From Eumeta japonica (taxonomy: Eukaryota; Arthropoda; Insecta; Lepidoptera; Psychidae), in NCBI GenBank assembly GCA_005406025.1, contig BGZK01000097.1, positions 372,001 to 436,000 on the forward strand: 64,000 nucleotides of DNA. Reading direction: 5' to 3'. The position numbers and the translations under genes were made by a program. Below are positions 24,574 through 33,970 of this stretch, in pieces. Within the stretch, counting starts at the first letter, position 1. Each line of letters opens with the position of its first letter. Below the pieces are notes generated by a model. That model did not search any database. It was not told the DNA's origin and saw only the letters and a list, made by a program, of their open reading frames with translations.

Positions 24574-27500
24574 TAAGTAAAGTAGTATAACTACTCTACC
24601 TATACTTCCGATAGTAAAACCTAACCAGTTATTGTCCCTGAACAGTTGCATCAGCTGCCGCAAACTACACAATACTCCGTTGATCTGTTCAAGGATATTG
24701 TTGGAGAAAAATTTTTCCAAAAGTGTTTTATTTACAAAATTTTGTAAAATACTATAACGATAAATTTCAAAATCTATCCAGTTCTTATTCTTAAAAATAA
24801 AACAATGTGAAGCGAAGATAAATGCATCAAAATCGGCTGATTTGTCAAAGATATGTTATGGGAAAAAAACATTTCAAAAAGTATTTATTTTAAATATTTT
24901 TTAAATTATCTACCGATAAATTTCAAAATCTTACCAACTATTTTACTTTGAAAACAAATGTCGATCGTTGCGAAATGCATCCAAATCAATCGGTTCGCAG
25001 AGTGATATCATTAATGAAAATTGGATAAAAGGGTCGTTTTAAAACTAATATGTGAAATTCTCAATGGATTGATATTGATACTCGGCCATCGTTTTTCTTT
25101 AAAAAACTGCGTCCGACGCCGTAAAGAAGATCATCATCGAACAATGAGTTCGAAAGATATCGTAGGTAAAAAATTGAAAAAAGGGTTTTTTCGAAAGAAG
25201 CTCGAAAAGCTTAAAAAATCATGGACAATATTTACAAATCAAGAAAATCAAATGTACATCTATAAATATCATATTGGTATTTCAGGAAGCTTTAGGATTG
25301 GCCTCCAGGGTCAAGCGTTTTTCAAACTTTTTAATTACCCTTTAAATGTTATTAAAACATAAAGACCATTCTAAATTAAACAGATGCCGTTTGTGTAACG
25401 AAGTTGATAAAACCCGGAGCATGATTATCTGTTTCAGAAAAAACAAACAAAAAGCAAAGTTGTTTTTCTGTCCGTTTTTAGTGACCTTTAATTAGATTCG
25501 TATGGTAACGAAATTGATGTTTTATTTGGATGAGGGTATAAAATTTCTAAACTACGGACAATATTTAATACAGAAAAAAACAGCAAGTTCCTTAGAAAAT
25601 TAATTAATATTGAAGGTATTGTAGGGATATAAATTTGATACATGTAGGTCAGGGCAAAGGGGAAATCCAATAGTTTACTACGTGGCCAAGGCCAATCGAT
25701 AGCAAATCATGTTCCGTTTAAAGTGCGTTCAATCAATCCATGCATAAGGAACGTCTGATTTGTTAGTTCAAATTACGTGATACACCCATTAGTATGGGTT
25801 TATCATCCCTATTGTGTCCATATCCAACTACAAAAAAAGATTTATACTGCTTAAATGTGCTTGGCGTTAGTGAATCCACTGTGATCTCAAGAGGATTCAC
25901 TTACACCTGGAGATCTCCTGATAATTTTGTTTTCACTGAAAATAAGCGTTCTTTAAGGTTGCGATGTTCCCTTAATATATATCTAAGCTCATCTCCATCG
26001 ATTATCAAATTAAAGACCGTGATATGGCTAAGTAAATCTTGGAAAATGACAGTGGTCAAAATAGCATGTGTAATAATCGCTTTCTTTTATTTTCTTTGTT
26101 TATTTTAATAATATTCTAATGAACAAAAAACAAATATGCTAAAAATATAAAGCAAGAACTCCATAGTAAAACATTTAAGTTGAAAAAAACTATGGGTTTT
26201 TTTTTGAAGCTGCATATTTTTTACAGTAAAATTTAATTTCTTAAGCGAATGCATTAAATAATTGTAAGTGCCCATTTTTGTAGGATTTACTTTTAATGAT
26301 AATCAATGGGTCCCACAGTGGAGCAATATTAATCTTGCTAGAGTTGTCTGTCTGTGCGCACATCTCGCATTTAATATTAGAGTTACCGGTTCCACCACTC
26401 TCTGTATTCAAGACAGACTTGTTGCATTGTCCGTTCGTAATAAAATTTCACCGTTAATTCTATCCCTTGCCAAACAATTTAGATTAGAAAAACTAGAAAC
26501 GGTTCTAAATCATAACTACTGAAAACAATTTTTTTTATTCGTTTTTTAATCACCTTACGATGAGGATACTGCAATGTGGATTTACCAACTAAAGTGGACT
26601 ACGTACTGTCTAATCTAAAACTTTGTATTGCTAATGAGACTTGTGTTATTTCGATTTATTCAATTGTTATTGTTTTTTTTCTATAGTTTAAGTTATTTAC
26701 ACTTATCTAAGAGCAACTTATACGCCATGCGATTCTTTGGAGGTTAGGTATTTCAACTTTCTAAAATGCGTTTGTTATTATTAACATTTAATCATTTTTA
26801 CAATGTTCATTACGTAACCCAAAAGTTTGCAATTCAGTAATTTAATTCCGAATTATTTTGTTATGGCTTTTAAGTAGTCCTAGAGATTTCAATTCAATTA
26901 CTTTTGCTCTTATTTTATTATTTCATGATACAGTGCCTATCAAGGATACCGACTGCAAAATCTTATGAATAAACAATATGTCGTATCAGATATAGCACAT
27001 TAAGTGTATTGCTATCTTTAGTAAAAGCCTGTCATGTTCCAAAAAAAAGTTGTATTTTTCCGGCATCTTCGTGCTTCCTTGGAGCGCCCTTTTCAAATCG
27101 AGGGATCGACGCTACATAGCCCCGCGGGACCCCGAATCCGGTAAGATTTTTCCTTATTTTCTTCAAGATTAACTTCTCAATGTGCTTTAACTTAATCTTT
27201 TTTGGTAGATTATTTCCAAGCAAATATTCACCTGCCCGAAAGTTAGACTATAAGTATATTCTTGTCTAGATATTTTATGTCTCCGTATTGGGGCAGACAC
27301 TAATTTTCTGTCTCTAAACGTCTAAGTTATCTAAAGTTATCTAAAGATAACACATAACAGTGCTTATGCTTATCATACTTAAGTTTTGTAAATACCGATA
27401 CTTCGTATAATTTCTCATCCGTCACCTCTACCACTCTCGGCGAAAGCGATCTATGCATGCTTATTTATTAAATTTGGATGTCTGAAGCAAGGCGCTTCAG

Positions 27501-27785
27501 TAAGGATACTCACTGCACGTTATTTCATGTGGTTTGTGTTTAAACCGTTTTAAACCGTTTAATTTAAACCTTGGTATTGCGGTGGTTACATTCTAAAAGA
27601 AATTGGTTGCTTCTATCAAAATAGTGATTTCCGTGATCAAGCACCTAGATTCAATACTAGCCTAATAAGATGTTAGACACTTCAAATAAGACAATTTTGT
27701 TTGATTATCATCATTCAGTGGACTAGTCAACTGTATTGCTTTTATTAACTAATTAAAGTTATTAATATTTTATTCAGTATCCAAT
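24574..27785. other. Non-coding or unassigned stretch
   Basis: Plus-strand frames of 113, 104 and 84 codons occur at 25021-25362, 25794-26108 and 26268-26522. None shows a recognisable domain. The second contains VLGVSESTV, which resembles an HTH start of a transposase but is not enough for a call. No splice-flanked exon could be argued. The segment 27060-27240 is less AT-rich and unassigned. Confidence 0.35.
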
Positions 27786-27793
27786 GGCTATAC

Positions 27794-28438
27794 TAGGGCG
27801 ACCCAAAGTTATTTTTTCAAGTCTCGTGTGAAAATATGTTAGTTTACTATGTTTTAAGAGCCTCCAAAGGACAGCTCTAAAAATTTTAAGAAATTTCATT
27901 TTAAAGCGAGTTTTTATATTTTATAAGAACTTTAACATGATATTTATTTGATGTTGTATTAGGTTATCGAGGAAACAAAATCAAAGTTTAATGAACAATT
28001 ATCATTTTTACAATTATTCAAAATGATGAATTGTTCATTAAATTTTATTTTTGTTTCTGTGCTTTAATTCCATTTTTAGCATGTCAAATTTAAGGAAAAA
28101 TATTAAGTTCGTTAATATTCAAGCTTAAAGTCTCAAATAGATATAAAGTACCTGATTTGAAAACTTAAAAAAATTGGAGCGACCTCTAAATATTAAAATT
28201 TTGACGTGAAATTTTCAGGATCTTCATGATTTACATGTAAAAGAAATGAAATCACGAGAAAAGCATTTGAAATAAAAAATCGATTTTGAGGATTTTGGAA
28301 ATTTAAAAAAATTGTGAGCGACCTTTAAAAAATTTTTTTTAGAGCTGTCCTTTGCAGGGGGCTCTTAAAACATAGTAAGCTAACATATTTTCACACGAGA
28401 CTTGAAAAAAAAATAATCTTTTTTTTTGGGTCGCCCTA
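27794..28438. mobile_element. hAT-type MITE with 8 bp target duplications
   Basis: The element is 645 bp and begins TAGGGCGACCCAAA, ending with the inverse TTTGGGTCGCCCTA. Inverted arms of roughly 105 bp run from 27794 to about 27895 and from about 28330 to 28438, with small mismatches. It is flanked by a perfect 8 bp direct repeat GGCTATAC (27786-27793 and 28439-28446). An 8 bp duplication with TAGGG-type ends is the hallmark of the hAT superfamily. A second, internal foldback lies at 27987-28044. There is no transposase, so it depends on an autonomous relative elsewhere. Confidence 0.9.
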
Positions 28439-28446
28439 GGCTATAC

Positions 28447-28997
28447 CATCCAATTTATCTTAACAAATTCAATTAATACCTTATCAATATCAACAGGAAA
28501 ATTATTATAATAAGTAATTCGCTTTAATAAGTTAAACTAAGACCATGATTAGTTACAATACAGAAATTATTAAAGTAATTGATTCAGCTTAATAAATTCG
28601 ATTTTAAAATTTGTAACATTTGAACCATATTTTATTTATTATAATAAAATTCCTTTACTTGAATCAACTATGAACCTTTTTTTATATTAATTGGTAACAT
28701 TTTAATGTCAGCTAAGCTACTCTTGTTTAAATACTTAGGCTAAGTTAAGGCCAAGTTACATTAAGGCTAAAAAACCATTAAAAGAAGGATGTGAAATGCA
28801 AAACTAATTTTAAAAGTGACTTTTTGTTAAAAGTCAATTTAAAAGGACATGGCGGAAGAGGCCCTAAGAAGCATATTGTTTCATTGATTGAGGTCCGTAT
28901 TGATACATTGTACTCTACTCTGACGATGCTCATGATTTCGTCTACGAGGGGTTGTCCTAAATTGCACTCTTAATCATTTGTAACGCCCATAGTTGAT
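28447..28997. other. Spacer between MITE and retrotransposon
   Basis: AT-rich. A 60-codon plus frame (28791-28973) and a longer open minus frame over the same bases exist, but neither shows a domain. This sequence was split from 33971 onward by the retrotransposon insertion. Confidence 0.4.
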
Positions 28998-29001
28998 ATG
29001 T

Positions 29002-29380
29002 ATATAAAGAAATTAGATTTCTTTAAACTATTTGTTTGAAGATAAAACAGTTCAGGTTTACACTTAGTTATGAATAGATGGCGCCACTGCGTTACAACTG
29101 TCAGTGTCATTTCAATGGATAAAACAGGAGGTTTTTTAATATGGTGATAGTGTGAAATAAAAGTTAATTATCTTGTAATTCAGTGAAAGAGGAATCGACA
29201 AATTAATTAATAAACTTTAAATGTCGTTTCTTTGTTATTTCAGGTAGGATGTGTATTGTTAGTTTATTGTATTTGTTGTTATAACTGTAAACCTGTGGTA
29301 AATAAAAAAACTTTGTTATTTCAGAGCAACACAACGTGTTTATTAATTCTGAGATTCCTAAATTTGACGAATTGTCTTAT
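29002..29380 (+). repeat. 5' LTR of Ty3/gypsy element
   Basis: 379 bp, starting ATATAAAGAAATTAG and ending GAATTGTCTTAT; it does not have TG...CA ends. It matches 33589-33966 throughout, with one T fewer in the 3' copy (poly-T run near 29130). AATAAA-like signals occur near 29205 and 29300. The 11-mer AAATGTCGTTT at 29219-29229 is complementary to the sequence just after the LTR (see 29382-29392). Confidence 0.95.
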
Positions 29381-29381
29381 A

Positions 29382-29392
29382 AAACGACATTT
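29382..29392 (+). promoter_or_regulatory. Putative self-priming primer-binding site
   Basis: AAACGACATTT begins one base after the LTR. No TGG-starting sequence, as needed for priming by an intact tRNA 3' end, is found between the LTR and the gag ATG (only 32 nt). The 11 bases are the exact reverse complement of 29219-29229 in the LTR. In Tf1-type Ty3 elements the first 11 nt of the transcript fold back and prime here; by analogy transcription would begin near 29219. This is inference from complementarity and position. Confidence 0.55.
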
Positions 29393-29412
29393 CTAGTTAA
29401 TAACGAAGGAAT

Positions 29413-30498
29413 ATGGAGAAATTAAGATTTACTTTCGCGGTATTAGCCGCAAGTGATGGCAAAACTAATTTGATTTGCATAACCTCAATCGAGACACCCG
29501 ATGGATGTGTATACGACGTACCTGATGAAAAAAAAAATGCAAACAAACATACAGGCATAACTAGTTTAGAAGTCTATGCAAAAATCAAGAATTCATTAAA
29601 AAAGAGACATCAGACACGAAAAATATGGATCCCATTGACAGATCAATTGCGAAAAATTTACTTGGATGCAGGCGAAAATGTGCAGTTTGATGATCAGTAT
29701 CTGGATGAAATTACACAGGATACCAAGTCTTCCAATAACAATAGCAAATTAGATCCAGAGCATAAAAATTTTGTAAAAATCGCTGACAAGTTTTTATTAG
29801 AGAAGTTTTCAGGAAGAACATCAAATGTGAATCAATGGATTGAAGAATTTGAAACTGAATGTGAAAGATTTGAGATACTACAGGATGAAAGTAAAATTGA
29901 GATTTTAAAACATCTTCTGGATAAACAATGTTTAGACTGGTACACGGGTATGTTAATAAAGTTTACCGCTAAGTCAGGATGGAATATGTGGAAAAATATT
30001 TTTTGTGAAACATATGGTAATAAAGGATGGTCTCAGGTAAAATATGCATATACATTTAGATATCAAACAGGATCCTTATTGGAATATGCCACAAAGAAAG
30101 AACGCCTATTATTAGAGGTAAACAAAGATATTGACAATCAAACAATGATAAATCTTATAGTGATGGGTTTACCGCATTATGTCATGAACAAAATTGATAG
30201 GACATTAGTAACATCAACGGCAAGACTTTGCAATGAAATTGGCAAACAAGAGTATGCAGTTACCAAAAAAGATTTTACCAAATTTAAGAAGAATATTCCC
30301 GATAATAAATACAAATTTCAAAAAGAGATTCCATGTAAAATATGTGAAAAATTAAACAAAGGAGTTCGTTACCACCCAGAGGAAAAATGTTGGTTTAAAC
30401 AAACTGATGAATATGAAAACAGGAAAAAACATGTCAAGAATGTAAACAATACTGTGTTGGATGTTGAATTAAATGATGATGAACAAAAAAACGAATAA
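29413..30498 (+). CDS. gag: Gag polyprotein of Ty3/gypsy element
   Basis: An uninterrupted 361-codon frame. The ATG at 29413 is the first in frame after the LTR, with a leader of only 32 nt. Residues ~120-290 form a capsid-like region (WIEEFE, LDWYTG, MGLPHYV) typical of retrotransposon gag. Near residues 308-330 a zinc-knuckle-like cluster reads CKIC...H...C with spacing CX2CX9HX4C, longer in the middle than the usual CX2CX4HX4C. Gag packages the element's RNA in virus-like particles in the cytoplasm. The last codons hold an A AAA AAC heptamer that suggests a -1 frameshift into pol. This is the only intact gene of the element. Confidence 0.85.
   Translation: MEKLRFTFAVLAASDGKTNLICITSIETPDGCVYDVPDEKKNANKHTGITSLEVYAKIKNSLKKRHQTRKIWIPLTDQLRKIYLDAGENVQFDDQYLDEITQDTKSSNNNSKLDPEHKNFVKIADKFLLEKFSGRTSNVNQWIEEFETECERFEILQDESKIEILKHLLDKQCLDWYTGMLIKFTAKSGWNMWKNIFCETYGNKGWSQVKYAYTFRYQTGSLLEYATKKERLLLEVNKDIDNQTMINLIVMGLPHYVMNKIDRTLVTSTARLCNEIGKQEYAVTKKDFTKFKKNIPDNKYKFQKEIPCKICEKLNKGVRYHPEEKCWFKQTDEYENRKKHVKNVNNTVLDVELNDDEQKNE
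30486..30492 (+). promoter_or_regulatory. -1 ribosomal frameshift heptamer at gag end
   Basis: A AAA AAC in the correct phase (gag codons CAA AAA AAC), 3 nt before the gag stop codon at 30496-30498. After a -1 slip the frame continues into a protease-like segment with the DSGS active-site motif (near 30566-30580). A AAA AAC is one of the classical -1 slippery heptamers of retroelements. No stimulatory stem-loop was verified. Confidence 0.65.
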
Positions 30499-31404
30499 TT
30501 ACACCATTAATTAAAGTCAAACTAACATTAAATGAGCAGGTTGAAATATTTGGTATATATGATTCAGGCTCTAATGTTTCACTGATAAATTCCAAATTGA
30601 TAAATATAAGAAAAAAATAAAAGTGATTTCAAAAATGCAAATTTAGTAACAATTAATGGTGTAAAAGGACAAAAGGTTTGACAACAATTAAAGTAAAATT
30701 TTTAATATAGAAAAAATGTTAATGTTTACATAGTGGATGGAAATGAGTTTCAATATGATTTTCTAATCGGACTTGACATCATAAAGGAATTTTGTTTGGT
30801 TCAGGACCAGTACTTAAATATAACTCAGAAACAAGAAGAAACATCCACAGATAAAAGACTGATTTACAAAAATAGTTCTAAAGAAGAGGAAAATCAAAAT
30901 GAGATTGCCATAAATTTTAATGAACATATAAAGGAAGAGGATTTTAAAATAAATATGAATAATTTAAACGCTCAACAAGAAACAGAAATAAATAACTTGA
31001 TTGATGAATATAAATCATGCTTTGCGAAGGATAAATACGATGTTGGAAAGATAAAAAACTACGAAGCTCGGATTGATTTGCTAGTTGATAAATACTGCAG
31101 CAAGAGGCCTTACAGATGTTCTATAGAGGAAAAAAGAAATAGAAAAGCAAGTAGGAAACCTACTCCAAAGAAATCTAATAGAAGAATCATACAGTCCTTT
31201 TCAGCACCCGTTACCCTAGCTTTCAAAAAAGAAGACCAAAAGAAGACAAGGTTATGTATTGATTTTAGAGAACTAAACAAGATAATATTGCCACAAGCAC
31301 AACCGTTTCCATTAATCGATGACCTGGTGGTGAAGACGCGGAACTGCAAATATTTCTACTTTAGATATAAACTCAGCGTTTTGGTCTATTCCACTACGGA
31401 TTGA
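30499..31404 (+). pseudogene. pol: Protease and N-terminal RT part of pol, broken
   Basis: In the -1 frame after gag, a YDSGSN motif (about 30563-30580) marks the aspartic protease; that frame closes near 30617 in an A-rich run. A new frame opens at 30733 with DFLIGLDII, the C-terminal protease motif, then a linker and the start of reverse transcriptase: KRPYRCS near 31105, LCIDFRELN near 31250-31280 and FPLIDD near 31305-31325. It ends at 31404 after another frameshift near 31355. The enzyme would cut polyproteins and copy RNA to DNA, but here it is disabled. Confidence 0.85.
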
Positions 31405-31467
31405 AGACAAAAAACAGGATTTGTTACTCAGGAAGGACATTTCCAATGGACCTGTTTACCATTCGGC

Positions 31468-32466
31468 TTGAAGACATCTCCAGCAATTTTTCAAAGAATA
31501 TTGAGTAATATACTAAGAAAACATAAATTAACTGAATTCACAATAAATTACATAGATGATATATTAGTATTCTCTAAAACATATAATGAACACATTAACC
31601 ACTTGAAACAATTGCTGGAAGCAATAAAAAGTGAAGGATTCAGACTAAAGTTTACAAAATGTACATTTGCTGCAAATTCTGTAAAATACCTTGGTCATAT
31701 AATAGAAAACAATACAGTTCGACCACTGAGAGATAATTTAATTTCTATACAGGAGTTTCCAATACCAACATCGCAGAAAAACATCAGACAATTTTTAGGA
31801 AAAGTAAATTTTTATCATGAATATATACCGAAATGTACAATAATTTTAAAACCACTACATAATTTACTTAAAAAGAACCAGAAGTTTATTTGGTCAACCG
31901 ATTGTCAAAATTCATTTGAGGAAATAAAAAAACTACTATGTTCACAACCAATCTTAGAAATATATGACCCTGACTTACCAATAAATATATATACAGATGC
32001 ATCACTGGAAGGCATTGGAGCAATATTAAAGCAAATACAGCCAAATGGAAAAGAAAAACCGGTTGCATATTTTTCAAAAAAATTAAACGAGGCACAGAAG
32101 AAGAAGAAAGCTATTTATTTAGAATGCTTGGCCATTAAGGAAGCTGTTAAATACTGGCAGTACTGGCTCATAGGAAAACATTTCACTGTGTACTCAGACC
32201 ATAAACCATTGGAAAATATGAATATTAAATCTAGAATAGATGAAGAATTAGGAGAATTCACATATTATCTCTCTCAATATGACTTCAAGATTAAGTATGC
32301 ACCTGGGAAAGATAATTTAGAAGCTGACTGTTTAAGCAGGAACCCAGTACTGGAAGCAGTAGATGATACAGATGAACAATTAAGAATAGTTAATTTAATA
32401 CAGTTACAGGATGTTGTAACGGACCAAGAAAAAATGAAAACATACAAAGTAATAAGAATAAATTAA
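31468..32466 (+). pseudogene. pol: Reverse transcriptase core and RNase H, pol fragment
   Basis: A 332-codon frame continuing pol. The RT catalytic box is NYIDDILVFS (residues ~26-35). GHIIE and the thumb motif IRQFLGKVNFYHEYIP follow. RNase H begins with NIYTDASLEGIGAIL (~175-190), with YLECLAIKEAV and YSDHKPLENM later, and ends with ADCLSRNP. RNase H removes RNA from the RNA-DNA hybrid. The frame is closed upstream by frameshifts, so this ATG is internal to the original gene. Confidence 0.9.
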
Positions 32467-33533
32467 TACACAGACACAACATTTATTATAAAATAATTAA
32501 TAAACAAGAGAAAATTATATTATCTGAAGAATTCAGTGTAAGACTTATAAAACAAATACATAAAAAATGTGTCATATAGGTGTAAAGCAGATGCAAAAGA
32601 TGATTGGAAGAATATATACAGCAAAAAATTTAACAAAGAATATAAATGATTTTTGTAAGAAATGTGAAGTATGTATAAAAATAAAACAAGAGGACAGGTG
32701 AAATATGGTCTAATGTCACACTTAGGTCCTGCTTCAAAACCTTTGAGATTGTTTCAATAGACACAATTGGAGGCTTTGGCGGCACACGGTCAACAAAAGA
32801 TATCTGCATTTGCTGGTGGATCATTACACTCGTTATGCATATATACTTACCTCAAAACTCAAAGTACAAAAGACTTTATAAAACTTATCAATAACATAAA
32901 CAATTATAATGAAATTGGTATGATTCTGAGCGATCAATATCCGGGAATAAACTCAAGGGAATTTAAATCATTTTGAATGAAAAATCCATCCCATTAGTCT
33001 TCACTGCGGTAAACTCGCCATTTTCAAATGGATTAAATGAGAGGCTGAATCAGACACTGGTGAATAAGATCCGATGTAAAATAAATGAAAGAAATAATAA
33101 AACAGCATGGACAACAATAGCCCACACCTGTGTAAATAAGTATAACGATACTGTGCATACAGTTACTGGTTTCACTCCAAGATACCTTCTGAGGGCACAG
33201 AGGTTTCATTCCTGCCAGAAGAGCTAAAACAATCTAAAACAGCGGAAGACTGGATGATAGCTAGAAAAATTGCATTTGAAAACTCTGTCAGGTCACATAA
33301 TTATAATAAAAATTAATAGATAAGAATAGAATTCAGCATAATTTCAATACAGGAGATATGGTATATGTTGAGAATGGTCATAAGTTGAATAGAAGAAAAT
33401 TGGATGAGCTGAGGATTGGCCCTTATAGAATAGAAGAGAAAATATCTGATACTATATACAGAATAAATACTGGCCACAAGAAATTAGAATCTAACTTATT
33501 TCATATCACAAAGCTCATTCCAATTCCTGTATG
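32467..33533 (+). pseudogene. pol: Integrase part of pol, broken
   Basis: After a stop at 32464, short frames carry integrase pieces: a zinc-binding HHCC-type segment (CKKCEVC, about 32650-32680), a segment corresponding to the catalytic core start near 32750, SDQYPGINSREFKSF (second catalytic Asp region, about 32930-32975), SPFSNGLNERLNQTL with the catalytic Glu (about 33015-33065), and a C-terminal GPYRIEEK motif (about 33418-33445). Stops and indels separate them. There is no chromodomain. Integrase would insert the cDNA; here it is inactive. Confidence 0.85.
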
Positions 33534-33579
33534 AATGAAGTTGTGGCATGGTAAAATTTTCGATGAAAATTTCTATTCT

Positions 33580-33588
33580 GTGGGGAAG
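33580..33588 (+). promoter_or_regulatory. Polypurine tract of Ty3/gypsy element
   Basis: GTGGGGAAG lies directly before the 3' LTR (33589). A purine run in this place primes plus-strand DNA synthesis in LTR retrotransposons. Confidence 0.75.
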
Positions 33589-33966
33589 ATATAAAGAAAT
33601 TAGATTTCTTTAAACTATTTGTTTGAAGATAAAACAGTTCAGGTTTACACTTAGTTATGAATAGATGGCGCCACTGCGTTACAACTGTCAGTGTCATTTC
33701 AATGGATAAAACAGGAGGTTTTTAATATGGTGATAGTGTGAAATAAAAGTTAATTATCTTGTAATTCAGTGAAAGAGGAATCGACAAATTAATTAATAAA
33801 CTTTAAATGTCGTTTCTTTGTTATTTCAGGTAGGATGTGTATTGTTAGTTTATTGTATTTGTTGTTATAACTGTAAACCTGTGGTAAATAAAAAAACTTT
33901 GTTATTTCAGAGCAACACAACGTGTTTATTAATTCTGAGATTCCTAAATTTGACGAATTGTCTTAT
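33589..33966 (+). repeat. 3' LTR of Ty3/gypsy element
   Basis: 378 bp, matching 29002-29380 apart from one T missing in a poly-T run. Followed by the target duplication ATGT. An 84-codon frame that starts inside it continues into the flank and is fortuitous. Confidence 0.95.
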
Positions 33967-33970
33967 ATGT

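Larger units (their letters stand above)
28998..33970 (+). mobile_element. Ty3/gypsy LTR retrotransposon with 4 bp duplication
   Basis: A complete element from LTR to LTR (29002-33966), flanked by the direct repeat ATGT (28998-29001 and 33967-33970). The order is LTR, gag, protease, reverse transcriptase, RNase H, integrase with a GPY-type end, polypurine tract, LTR. This order of RT before integrase defines Ty3/gypsy. No envelope gene is present. Gag is open but pol is cut by several frameshifts and stops, so this copy cannot supply its own enzymes. The LTRs differ, as far as I can see, by a single T indel, so the insertion is young. Confidence 0.95.

Noticed and set aside
25794..26108. Transposase with HTH (VLGVSESTV)
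   Set aside because: A short motif only; the rest of the frame does not match a transposase I know.
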